Part shown: positions 55,875 to 64,000 of the stretch, in pieces
Numbering within the stretch: the first letter of the stretch is position 1
How the letters are laid out: each line of letters starts with the position of its first letter
Assembly (NCBI GenBank): GCA_026003395.1
Contig: BPHE01000010.1
Span: 23,698 to 87,697 of the forward strand
From: Vicingaceae bacterium
Lineage (GTDB): Bacteria > Bacteroidota > Bacteroidia > Flavobacteriales_E > Vicingaceae
Direction: 5' to 3'
DNA length: 64,000 bases
Notes under the pieces: generated by a model
Seen by the model: only the letters and a program-made list of their open reading frames with translations
The model's database searches: none
Told to the model about the DNA's origin: nothing
Position numbers and translations under genes: made by a program

Positions 55875-56252
55875 ATGAAAAACAATCTATACAATAGAAT
55901 TATTCCTCGCTTTTTTGCTTTTTTCTGGTTGTTTGCAATATTTTTTCAGCTTTTTTTTGCCAACAGGTTAGCCGGTGAAATGAAATTTAACACCTCTCCG
56001 GACAAAGTAATCTTGAACCAGGGCTTTTTTTTGGTAGGGTCTATTCTTTTGAAAAAAAACGACAATGAAGAAAATCTAGAACCCGATCCGGACGAAACGG
56101 ATATTGTGAATGATTTGATATTTTTAGGAATAGAAGGGAATTATTTTCAAGTTAAATACAAGAAACTGTCATTCAACAACCTGCTGCTAAACATCCGTAA
56201 GCATTCCAAGCTTTTTATCAGATACAAAACAATTAAGATACATTTGTCTTAA
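55875..56252 (+). CDS. Hypothetical exported protein, 125 residues
   Basis: Not recognised. An N-terminal signal-like segment (about 11-32, PRFFAFFWLFAIFFQLFFA) is followed by an acidic patch (NDNEENLEPDPDETD, about 62-76) and a basic C-terminus. Its own -7 element lies upstream. It precedes the RND efflux operon by 98 bases, but no sequence feature ties it to efflux. Confidence 0.6.
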   Translation: MKNNLYNRIIPRFFAFFWLFAIFFQLFFANRLAGEMKFNTSPDKVILNQGFFLVGSILLKKNDNEENLEPDPDETDIVNDLIFLGIEGNYFQVKYKKLSFNNLLLNIRKHSKLFIRYKTIKIHLS

Positions 56253-56350
56253 ACATATCTTTCTTTTTTTCTGGTAGTTCCCTCATTTGCGGGATATTAA
56301 TCCATGTATTTTGCTTCAATATTCTTACAAGATTCAATTAAAAATTCTTT

Positions 56351-57436
56351 ATGATGAACAAACGTTTTTCGAATGCAGCTTTCATAGTGTTGTTTGCATT
56401 GGTTTTACAAAATTGCGGGCATAAAAAACATCATCACGCCGATAGGCCGGAATTGCCTGTTACATTGCCTCTTGTGAAAGATACTTTTACTTATAAAAAG
56501 TATGTAGCCATTATTCAAGCCATAAGACATATCGAGCTGAGGGCGTTAGAAAAAGGGTATATAGAATCTATCGCTGTAGACGAGGGTCAATGGGTCAATC
56601 AAGGTCAATTACTCTTTAAAATTATACCGTGGATTTATCAGGCGGAATATTTCAAAGCGAAAGCGGAGATGCAATTTGCTGAGATAGAATATCAAAATAC
56701 CAAAGCTTTAGCTGATAGTCAGGTAGTTTCCAAAAACGAATTAGCACTTGCACGTGCAAAATATGAAAAAGCAAAGGCAGAAATGGAATTGGCTGCCGCA
56801 CATTTGAAGTTTACCGAAATCAGAGCGCCTTTTAGTGGTATGATTGGGCGTTTTCATGAAACCCGTATCGGGGCTTTGGTAGACGAGGGAGAGTTATTGA
56901 CGACTCTCACAGACAACAGCAAAATGTGGGTTTATTTTAATGTGCCTGAATATGAATATTTGAATTACATGAAAAATGGTGGCATTCCTACAACAGTGGA
57001 GCTTGAAATGGCAAATTTTGAAACTTTCCCTTTCAAAGGAAAGGTCGAAACCATTGAAGCCGATTTTAACCAGGAAACAGGAAACATAGCATTCAGGGCA
57101 ACATTTGATAACCCCGATAAAATTTTAAGACACGGAGAAACCGGAAATATTTTGGTCAGGAAGGATTTTAAAGATGCCCTGATCATTCCACAGATTTCTA
57201 CCTTCGAAGTGCTTGAAAAACGTTTTGTTTACAAAGTAGAAAATGGGGTTTTAAAAGCCGTACCTGTGAAGATTAAAGCCGAATTGCCGCATATATTTAT
57301 TGTGGAATCGGGACTGACAGCAAAAGACACCATACTTTTGGAAGGACTCAACCGCGTGCATAATGAGGAAACAATCATTCCGGTGTTTAAAAAACCTCAA
57401 TCTGTTTATAATCATTTGGATTTATACGCTGAATAA
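56351..57436 (+). CDS. RND efflux periplasmic adaptor (membrane fusion protein), lipoprotein
   Basis: Bridges the inner-membrane pump to the outer-membrane channel. A lipoprotein signal (FALVLQNC, Cys22) anchors it to the inner membrane. The split lipoyl half-motifs are ESIAVDEGQWVNQGQLLFKI and IRAPFSGMIGRF, flanking a coiled-coil hairpin (about 95-150). Beta-barrel sequences follow (MWVYFNVPEYEYL, LRHGETGNILV). The 361-residue length fits the AcrA/MexA family. First gene of the tripartite operon, 23 bases before the pump gene. Confidence 0.93.
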   Translation: MMNKRFSNAAFIVLFALVLQNCGHKKHHHADRPELPVTLPLVKDTFTYKKYVAIIQAIRHIELRALEKGYIESIAVDEGQWVNQGQLLFKIIPWIYQAEYFKAKAEMQFAEIEYQNTKALADSQVVSKNELALARAKYEKAKAEMELAAAHLKFTEIRAPFSGMIGRFHETRIGALVDEGELLTTLTDNSKMWVYFNVPEYEYLNYMKNGGIPTTVELEMANFETFPFKGKVETIEADFNQETGNIAFRATFDNPDKILRHGETGNILVRKDFKDALIIPQISTFEVLEKRFVYKVENGVLKAVPVKIKAELPHIFIVESGLTAKDTILLEGLNRVHNEETIIPVFKKPQSVYNHLDLYAE

Positions 57437-57459
57437 TTATCAATTTAAAAATTTAGAAA

Positions 57460-60400
57460 ATGTTTGGACAAATATTACACAGACCGGTTCTGGCTATTGT
57501 AATTTCTATCATAATTGTTTTTACCGGAATATTGTCAATTAAGCAGCTTCCGATATCACAATTTCCGGAGATTGCACCTACACAAGTCAATATTTTTATT
57601 GCCTTTCCGGGTGCAAGCGCCGATGTATTGGTAAAATCAACATTGATTACGTTGGAAAATGCCATCAATGGTGTGCAAGGCATGCGTTATATGGTGAGTG
57701 ACGCAACCAGTGCCGGCGAAGCCACCATTCAGATAATTTTCGAACCGGGTACAGACCCCAATCAGGCAGTTATCAACGTTAAAACCCGGGTTGATCAGGT
57801 TATGCCATTGCTGCCGCCATTGGTGCAGCGGGAAGGGGTGATCATTACACCCATTCAGCCGAGTATGTTGATGTATATAAACTTGTATTCTAAGAATGAT
57901 CAATATGACGAAAAGTTTTTATACAATTACGCCAATGTGCACATGATACCCGAAATCAACAGGATTCATGGTGTGGCAAGGGCTAAGATATTAGGAAGCC
58001 GTCAGTATGCCATGCGTGTTTGGCTCAATCCGGACAGGATGCGGGCCTATAAAATTTCTGTTAAAGAAGTGATGGATGCACTTGCCGAACAAAGCATCAT
58101 TGGGCGTCCGGGTAGATTGGGTTTAAGTACGGGTATCAAAGCTCAATCGCGTGAATATGTGTTGATTTATAAGGGATGGTTCAATAAACCCGAAGAATAT
58201 GAAAATATCATTATACGGTCAACACCTGAGGGAGAAATAATTCACTTGAAAGATATTGCCGAAGTGAAAATGGGCAGTGAATTTTACGATATTTATTCAA
58301 ACCTTGATGGACACCCTTCTGCATCGATTGTTTTAAAGCAAAACTATGGAAGTAATGCCTCCGAAGTTATAGCAGAAATAAAAGAAAAACTTGAGGAAAT
58401 GCGGAAGAGTTTTCCGCCCGGCATTGACTATAAGATTTCTTATGATGTGTCTAAATTTTTGGATGCTTCGATAGAACAGGTAATACATACTTTGCGGGAT
58501 GCATTTATATTGGTGGCTCTGGTTGTATTTATCTTTTTGGGTAATTGGAGGTTTACGGTTATTTCCTTGTTGGCTGTACCGGTGTCTTTGATAGGAGCAT
58601 TTTTCGTCTTAAATCTTTTGAATATTTCTATAAACCTGATTACCTTATTTGCACTTGTATTGGCAATTGGTATTGTGGTAGATGATGCCATTGTGGTCGT
58701 CGAAGCTGTGCATGCAAAAATGGAAGAAGAACATTTATCGCCGTATAATGCCGTAAAAAAAGTTATGCGTGAAATCTCTGGCGCTATCATTGCCATTACT
58801 TTGGTGATGATCTCGGTGTTCATTCCCATTACATTTTTGAAAGGACCGGTTGGTGTGTTTTACCGCCAGTTTGCCATCACCATGGCTGCATCCATAGCTT
58901 TGTCGGCTGTCGTGGCATTAACGCTTACGCCGGTGTTGTGTGCCATTATCCTCAAACCACATGAACACAAACCGAGAAAAAAGAATTTACTTGACAGATT
59001 TAATGAATGGTTTAACCATCGTTTTGAGTTTTTTACCAACCGTTATATTTCGCTGGTGTCAAAAATTATTAACCGGAGCACGGTTACCTGGGGTGTAGTG
59101 ATTGCCTTTGCTTTGGGTATTGTCGGAGTGAACAAGATTTTACCTTCAGGATTTATTCCCAGCGAAGACCAAGGAACTATTTATGCCATTATTCAAACTC
59201 CTCCGGGATCAACATTGGAAAAAACCAATCAAATTTCAAGGGAATTGCAAAAAATTTGTGAAGAAATAGAAGAAGTGGAATCGGTTACATCCCTTGCCGG
59301 ATATGAAATTATGACCGAAGGAAGGGGCTCGAATGCCGGTACATGTTTGATTGACCTTAAAGATTGGTCCGAACGCAAGCGTTCAGTGGTGGAGGTCATG
59401 GAGGAATTGGAGGAAAAAGCCAAAGCACTGCCGGCAATTATAGAGTTTTTCGAACCTCCGGCTGTGCCCGGTTTTGGTACTTCGGCAGGTTTTTCATTGC
59501 GTTTGATAGATAAAAATCCTAATACTGATTATCATGAGTTTGATAAAGTCAACAGAATGTTTATGGATTCTTTGAGAAAACGTAAAGAGTTGACCGGATT
59601 GTTTACCTTCTTTGCCGCCAATTATCCTCAATACGAGCTTATTATTGACTATGACAAGGCCATGCAAAAAGGGGTCAATATCAATGAGGCCATGGAAAAC
59701 CTCAATATATTGATAGGAAGTACCTATGAGCAAGGTTTTATTCAATATAACAGGTTTTTTAAGGTTTATGTCCAGTCGCTGCCTCAATTCAGAAGGTATC
59801 CCTCGGATTTGATGAACTTGTTTATCAAAAACGAAAAAGGAGAAATGGTGCCGTATTCATCTTTTATGAGATGGGAAAAAAGGCAAGGACCCAACGAGTT
59901 GACCCGTTACAATATGTATAATTCATCTGCCATTAGAGGATTGCCGGCACCCGGCTACACTACAGCCCAAGCCATTGATGCAATACGTGAAGTTGCCAAA
60001 AAAGTGTTGCCCAATGGTTATGACATTGCTTGGGAAGGGTTGTCGTATGATGAAGCCAACAGGGGCAACGAAGCATTGTATATCTTTCTTGTGGTGATTG
60101 CGTTTGTTTACCTTGTGTTGTCTGCTCAGTACGAAAGTTTTATATTGCCGCTTGCAGTTATCTTTTCTTTACCCATCGGTATTTTTGGTTCATTCTTGAT
60201 GCTCAAACTTATGGGGCTTTCAAATGATGTCTATGCTCAGGTAGGATTAATCATGTTGATGGGATTGTTAGGTAAAAATGCTATTTTGATTGTGGAGTTT
60301 GCTGTGCAAAATCACCGTTTGAAAAAAGTGCCATTGATGGAGTCGGCCTTGGAAGGTGCCAAAGTGCGTTTTCGTCCTATCTTGATGACATCTTTTGCTT

Positions 60401-60702
60401 TTGTTGCCGGTTTGATTCCTTTGGTTATTTCTCACGGAGCAGGTGCCATTGGTAATAGAACAATCGGAGGATCTGCCATGGGGGGTATGTTATTTGGTAC
60501 TATTTTCGGTGTATTGGTTATTCCCGGATTGTATTTGTTTTTTGCCAAATTGGCCGGTGATAGAAAGTTGATTCAAGATCAAGACCAAACTCCTTTGTCT
60601 GAAGATATTGTTGACAGGGAATATAGCGCCGGTTGGTTGAAAAAACTTAGAAAATTAGGTTTGGTTATAAAAGTTACCAGACGTAAAAACAGAAACAAAT
60701 GA
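57460..60702 (+). CDS. RND efflux inner-membrane pump (HAE1 family, AcrB-like)
   Basis: Proton-driven trimeric multidrug-type exporter. Length 1080 residues, starting MFGQILHRPVLAIVISIIIV. Two six-helix membrane halves flank large periplasmic loops. The proton-relay pair is Asp408-Asp409 in GIVVDDAIVVVEA and the matching lysine is Lys939 in GLLGKNAILIVEF, as in AcrB. Hydrophobic substrates are typical of HAE1, unlike metal-exporting CusA-type pumps, but the actual substrate is unknown. Its stop overlaps the outer-membrane gene start (ATGA). Confidence 0.95.
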   Translation: MFGQILHRPVLAIVISIIIVFTGILSIKQLPISQFPEIAPTQVNIFIAFPGASADVLVKSTLITLENAINGVQGMRYMVSDATSAGEATIQIIFEPGTDPNQAVINVKTRVDQVMPLLPPLVQREGVIITPIQPSMLMYINLYSKNDQYDEKFLYNYANVHMIPEINRIHGVARAKILGSRQYAMRVWLNPDRMRAYKISVKEVMDALAEQSIIGRPGRLGLSTGIKAQSREYVLIYKGWFNKPEEYENIIIRSTPEGEIIHLKDIAEVKMGSEFYDIYSNLDGHPSASIVLKQNYGSNASEVIAEIKEKLEEMRKSFPPGIDYKISYDVSKFLDASIEQVIHTLRDAFILVALVVFIFLGNWRFTVISLLAVPVSLIGAFFVLNLLNISINLITLFALVLAIGIVVDDAIVVVEAVHAKMEEEHLSPYNAVKKVMREISGAIIAITLVMISVFIPITFLKGPVGVFYRQFAITMAASIALSAVVALTLTPVLCAIILKPHEHKPRKKNLLDRFNEWFNHRFEFFTNRYISLVSKIINRSTVTWGVVIAFALGIVGVNKILPSGFIPSEDQGTIYAIIQTPPGSTLEKTNQISRELQKICEEIEEVESVTSLAGYEIMTEGRGSNAGTCLIDLKDWSERKRSVVEVMEELEEKAKALPAIIEFFEPPAVPGFGTSAGFSLRLIDKNPNTDYHEFDKVNRMFMDSLRKRKELTGLFTFFAANYPQYELIIDYDKAMQKGVNINEAMENLNILIGSTYEQGFIQYNRFFKVYVQSLPQFRRYPSDLMNLFIKNEKGEMVPYSSFMRWEKRQGPNELTRYNMYNSSAIRGLPAPGYTTAQAIDAIREVAKKVLPNGYDIAWEGLSYDEANRGNEALYIFLVVIAFVYLVLSAQYESFILPLAVIFSLPIGIFGSFLMLKLMGLSNDVYAQVGLIMLMGLLGKNAILIVEFAVQNHRLKKVPLMESALEGAKVRFRPILMTSFAFVAGLIPLVISHGAGAIGNRTIGGSAMGGMLFGTIFGVLVIPGLYLFFAKLAGDRKLIQDQDQTPLSEDIVDREYSAGWLKKLRKLGLVIKVTRRKNRNK

Positions 60703-62132
60703 AAACAATGCATTTGACAAACCGTTTTATCATAGTATTTTCATGGGTGTTGCTTGCCGCAGGATGTAAAGTAAGACAAACAAACATAGACCAATCAAAA
60801 AGTTTGATACCTTCTACCTATAATGGAAGCAATGATACCACAAACAGTGCTTATTTACAATGGAGAATTTTTTTCAAAGACCCTCAATTGCAGTCATTAA
60901 TCGACACTGCATTAAAAAATAACCGCGAATTGCTCATTTATTCACAGGAAGTAACAGCACTCAAAGCAGAAATCAAAGAAAAGAAGGCCGAATATATTCC
61001 ATTCATCAATTTTTCTCCGGAATATGGTTTGGAAAAAGAACCACGTTTTACCAGACACGGAGCATTGGATGAACATCTCGATATAGAGCCGGGCAAACGC
61101 ATACCCAACCCTTTGCAAGATTACCGATTAAAACTCGATTTTGCTTGGGAAATAGATGTTTGGAAAAAATTACGTTCAGCAAAAAAAGCTGCCGAATATC
61201 GCTATCTGGCCGGAATCGAAGGGAGAAATTTTTTGATTTCACAATTGGTTTCAGAAATTGCAGAATCATACTATGAATTGTTGGCTTTAGACAATTTGTT
61301 GGAACTGGTCAATCAAAATATCTCCATACAGGAAAAAGCATTGGAAGTTGTGCAACAACAAAAAAATGCCGCAAAAGTCACTCAATTGGCTGTCAATCGT
61401 TTTGAAGCACAACTCAACAATACTATTGCACTTAAATATCAGATTCTTCAAAAAATTCAGGCACAAGAGAACAAACTGCGCTTCTTGACAGGTAGCCCGA
61501 ATCTGCAGATTCAACGTAACAAAGAAACCTTGTTTCAGGACTTGAACGACAGTATATTTATAGGTGTGCCGCTGCAACTTTTTTATAATCGTCCTGATAT
61601 AAGACGTGCTGAAAAAGAACTCATGGCTGCCGATTTAGATGTATACTCTGCAAGAATGGCTTTTATGCCTGCTTTTGGATTGGTCAATTCTTTTGGTTTA
61701 GGTGCATATAGCGGATCGGTATTGTTTAACCCCGAATCGATGATGCTCAATGGGGCTTTGGAAATGATTACACCATTGATAAATCGTAATGCTCTCAATG
61801 CAATGCTTCAGAAAGCCAAGGCCCGGCAAAAACAAGCCATTTACAATTATGAACAAGCAATGATCAAAGCATTTTTGGAAGTAAAAACCCAGGTTGCCAA
61901 TATCGAAAATTTCAGGATGGCATTGCAAAGAAAGATTTATCAAGTGGACATTCTGAATCAATCGGTCGGCATTTCCAACAATCTTTTTTTATCGGCTAAA
62001 GCCGATTATGCAGAAGTATTGTTGACTCAACGCGAAGCTTTGGAAGCCAAAGTGGAACTAATTGAAAATTATCTTCAATACAATCAGTCGAGAATTATGT
62101 TGTATAAATCTCTTGGAGGGGGGTGGAAGTAA
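60699..62132 (+). CDS. RND efflux outer-membrane factor (NodT/TolC family) lipoprotein
   Basis: Outer-membrane channel of the tripartite pump. A lipoprotein signal ends VLLAAGC (Cys23). The 477-residue body has the two TolC-like repeats: the YLQWRIFFKDPQLQSLIDTA start, ALKNNRELLIYSQEV, LDFAWEIDVWKKLRSA, RPDIRRAEKELMAADLDV, and the LLTQREALEAKVELI ending. It is the last gene of the operon. Convergent UPF0316 gene follows after 59 bases with no obvious strong terminator. Confidence 0.93.
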   Translation: MKTMHLTNRFIIVFSWVLLAAGCKVRQTNIDQSKSLIPSTYNGSNDTTNSAYLQWRIFFKDPQLQSLIDTALKNNRELLIYSQEVTALKAEIKEKKAEYIPFINFSPEYGLEKEPRFTRHGALDEHLDIEPGKRIPNPLQDYRLKLDFAWEIDVWKKLRSAKKAAEYRYLAGIEGRNFLISQLVSEIAESYYELLALDNLLELVNQNISIQEKALEVVQQQKNAAKVTQLAVNRFEAQLNNTIALKYQILQKIQAQENKLRFLTGSPNLQIQRNKETLFQDLNDSIFIGVPLQLFYNRPDIRRAEKELMAADLDVYSARMAFMPAFGLVNSFGLGAYSGSVLFNPESMMLNGALEMITPLINRNALNAMLQKAKARQKQAIYNYEQAMIKAFLEVKTQVANIENFRMALQRKIYQVDILNQSVGISNNLFLSAKADYAEVLLTQREALEAKVELIENYLQYNQSRIMLYKSLGGGWK

Positions 62133-62191
62133 ACATTTTATTACTCCAAATAAATACACGCTTGACAAGGGGAAAATTGAATATCAAAAAA

Positions 62192-62749
62192 TTATTTTCT
62201 GTTGAAAAAGGGAAATTGTGAACTGGCCGGAAAAATGCCTTTCTCCGATAACTTTATATCTTCTATGGTATAGAAAGTGTTTTCGTCGTTTTGTTTGATT
62301 ATGTTGATAACATCAGATAAAAATTTTCTTTTGGTGACAATAATCATCACATACACAGGCCCGAGTGCCCCTTCTCCTCTGACAATGGTAAAACCAATTT
62401 TTTTATTTTTCAAAGAGGGGATAATTTCATCAGGATAAGTGGAAAAAATAATTCTGATCAATGCATAACCTATGGCAATTTTTTCTTCGATAACCATTCC
62501 CAAACGAGTTCCGGTAGCAAACCCAAAAGCCCATGCAAGATAAGACACAGGGTTGTTTAAATGATTCATCACTTGGGTGATTGCCATTAACCATATCAAC
62601 ACTTCAAAAAATCCGATGATTGGAACAATCTTTTTTTGACCCCGATAAACCAGAATATGCCTCACTGTGGCCAAACTTACATCTGTTAGCCGGGCAAGAA
62701 AAATCAAGCCGGGAATAAACACCCATTCATATATCCAGGATTCATGCAT
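62192..62749 (-). CDS. UPF0316 / DUF2179 membrane protein
   Basis: A 185-residue protein with three N-terminal membrane helices (about 10-28, 41-60, 67-86) containing ARLTDVSLATVRHILVYRG and AFGFATGTRLGMVIEEKIA. A C-terminal cytoplasmic DUF2179-like domain follows (FTIVRGEGALGPVYVMIIV, TFYTIEDIKL). The family is widespread and of unknown function. It is downstream of an alpha/beta hydrolase gene by 8 bases, probably co-transcribed. Confidence 0.9.
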   Translation of the reverse strand: MHESWIYEWVFIPGLIFLARLTDVSLATVRHILVYRGQKKIVPIIGFFEVLIWLMAITQVMNHLNNPVSYLAWAFGFATGTRLGMVIEEKIAIGYALIRIIFSTYPDEIIPSLKNKKIGFTIVRGEGALGPVYVMIIVTKRKFLSDVINIIKQNDENTFYTIEDIKLSEKGIFPASSQFPFFNRK

Positions 62750-62757
62750 GTTATATT

Positions 62758-63594
62758 TCAGCTGAAATGACGTTTTGTCGATCGGTATTTAATAATTTTT
62801 CTAAGCCAATGTCTGATAAAATTTGCACAGATATGAGGTTGTTCAAAAAATCCCATATGGCCACATTCTTCCACAACAATAAAATCGGAATTTTCGGGTA
62901 AACGGGTTTGTTCGATAATATCTTCGTATGGCAAAACTGCATCGTTTTTTCCGATGATAAAACCCACCCTGTAAGGAGCAAACCGTATAATAATTTCCCT
63001 TTCCGGTCTTATTTTCATCCCTTCAAGGGCAGCAACCATTCCTTGAATGGTCATACGGGAGGCAATGTTTTTCAGCATTTCGACTTTTTCTTGTATAGCC
63101 GGAGTATCGATTTTATAAAATAATTTCGGAATAATTTCCTGAATGAATTTGTGTGGATGCTGTTTTACAATGGCTATAGATCTTTCCCTGTCTTTTTTTT
63201 TCGGTAGGGAATCGGCTCTTGCTGTGGAATGAAAGAGACATAAACCGTCCAAAAAGTCGGGATGTTTTTCAGCTATTGCCAACGAAACGTACCCTCCCAT
63301 GGAATGACCTATCAAAATGGCTTTTTTCAGCTTGAGTTTTTTTAATACATAATAAACGGCATCAGCCATTTCATCCATAGTGTGAACATAAGATAAATTG
63401 CCCGTTTTACCATGTCCCGGAAGGTCTATGGTTATATAGCGGTAGGATTGAGGCAAAAGGGCGATGAAATCATTCCAAATTTCACGTGATTCCAAAAAAC
63501 CGTGCAGAAAAACCACAGCCGGCCCTTTCCCTTGGGATGTAAAATAAATAGGAGTCCCTTTATATAAAAAAGCCCGATCGCCTTCCATCATCAA
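62758..63594 (-). CDS. Alpha/beta-hydrolase fold protein
   Basis: A 278-residue cytoplasmic hydrolase. The oxyanion strand is VVFLHGFLESREIW (27-40), the nucleophile is Ser98 in LIGHSMGGYVSLA, and the catalytic His is in EECGHMGFFEQP. The acid is probably Asp in GKNDAVLP. A lid of helices lies between about 120 and 200. The substrate is not predictable; esterase, lactonase or MenH-like activities all fit. Its ATG overlaps the stop of the upstream M24 peptidase gene (ATGA), suggesting coupling. Confidence 0.87.
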   Translation of the reverse strand: MMMEGDRAFLYKGTPIYFTSQGKGPAVVFLHGFLESREIWNDFIALLPQSYRYITIDLPGHGKTGNLSYVHTMDEMADAVYYVLKKLKLKKAILIGHSMGGYVSLAIAEKHPDFLDGLCLFHSTARADSLPKKKDRERSIAIVKQHPHKFIQEIIPKLFYKIDTPAIQEKVEMLKNIASRMTIQGMVAALEGMKIRPEREIIIRFAPYRVGFIIGKNDAVLPYEDIIEQTRLPENSDFIVVEECGHMGFFEQPHICANFIRHWLRKIIKYRSTKRHFS

Positions 63595-64000
63595 GATTCA
63601 TTCATTAAATGTTCTATTTCTTCTGCTTCTACAGGGATATCAGCCATTAAATCAACCGGTCCTGATGGGGTGATCAAAATATCATTTTCAAGTCGTATGC
63701 CCAATCCTTCTTCCCTGATATAAATACCGGGTTCGCAAGTAAAAACCATACCGGGTTGAAAAACGGGAAATCGAGGTCCTACGTCATGAACATCAAGACC
63801 CAAAAAGTGTGAAGTGCCGTGCATAAAATATTTTTTGTATAATGGTTTTTCAGGATCTTGTTTTTTTACGGCTTCTGCATCTAACAAACCAAGTTTAATC
63901 AATTCCTCTTCCATCAGATGGCCAACAGCTTTGTGATAATCGTTCAAATTATTTCCCGGTCGCAACATATCAATGGCCTGACGCATCACCCTTAAGACAG
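63591..64000 (-). CDS. M24-family aminopeptidase P (Xaa-Pro aminopeptidase), N-terminus outside window
   Basis: Removes N-terminal residues before proline. Only the C-terminal ~136 residues are visible, and the frame stays open to base 64000. Metal-ligand motifs of the pita-bread fold are present: HGTSHFLGLDVHD, the Glu in FTCEPGIYI, and the Glu in IRLENDILIT. The GTG at 63989 is just an in-frame valine, not a start. It overlaps the hydrolase start by four bases. Confidence 0.9.
   Translation of the reverse strand, partial: VLRVMRQAIDMLRPGNNLNDYHKAVGHLMEEELIKLGLLDAEAVKKQDPEKPLYKKYFMHGTSHFLGLDVHDVGPRFPVFQPGMVFTCEPGIYIREEGLGIRLENDILITPSGPVDLMADIPVEAEEIEHLMNES

Noticed and set aside
62751..62981. 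Short minus-strand ORF overlapping the alpha/beta hydrolase 3' end
   Set aside because: Out-of-frame shadow of the hydrolase gene.

Overview
The window is about 64 kb of low-GC, gene-dense chromosome from a member of the Bacteroidota. The evidence is a full-length SprA (pore of the type IX secretion system, T9SS), three secreted proteins with the 'gliding-motility-associated' (type B, CHU_C) C-terminal domain, a PorP/SprF-family protein, a split ATP synthase operon (atpB-E-F-H-A-G without atpD/atpC), weak Shine-Dalgarno signals, and several exact matches to the Bacteroidota promoter element TAnnTTTG. The genus cannot be read from the sequence.

Layout. 1-1026: 3' part of lysS (minus). 1255-9650: a tightly coupled plus-strand nucleotide-sugar operon. 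It encodes four enzymes of the Wbp (UDP-2,3-diacetamido-glucuronate) route (wbpE, D, B and A types), UDP-glucose dehydrogenase, a frameshifted UDP-glucuronate decarboxylase, RfbB and a WbpP-like 4-epimerase. 9642-10091: YqeY-like protein. 10343-17502: two very large T9SS cargo proteins in a two-gene minus-strand operon. 17716-29285: maeB, ruvA, sprA, gcvH, a VanZ-like gene and a TonB-like gene, closed by a strong terminator. 29526-31989: cysS and an M28-fold glutaminyl-cyclase-like lipoprotein. 32055-41322: a five-gene run of collagen-like surface protein, minimal SprB-repeat/type-B cargo, PorP/SprF, TPR-PD40-OmpA protein, and a sensor-propeller/adenylate-cyclase/HD fusion. 41435-46431: ATP synthase operon (minus), sharing a bidirectional terminator with the cyclase. 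46699-53514: DUF4837 lipoprotein, dxs, methyltransferase, rbfA, an MsbA-like ABC exporter and a PP-loop ATPase. 53668-54114: tRNA-Val followed one base later by a small membrane-protein gene. 54200-62132: histidine kinase, a small secreted protein and a tripartite RND efflux operon. 62192-64000: UPF0316 membrane protein, alpha/beta hydrolase and a truncated M24 peptidase.

How the parts may fit. Much of the window serves export to and decoration of the cell surface. SprA is the T9SS pore, PorP/SprF and the OmpA protein are partners, several proteins are cargo, and the Wbp pathway makes the class of sugar that links T9SS cargo to surface polysaccharide in Porphyromonas gingivalis. Several exported proteins have Gln directly after the predicted signal-peptide cleavage site, and a glutaminyl-cyclase-like enzyme is encoded just upstream of them. 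The most unusual gene is the 1290-residue propeller/adenylate cyclase/HD protein, which closes the T9SS-like run and could couple a periplasmic signal to cAMP. The other clear oddities are the one-base deletion in the UDP-glucuronate decarboxylase gene, a terminator hairpin between atpE and atpF, and the tRNA-CCA/ATG junction.
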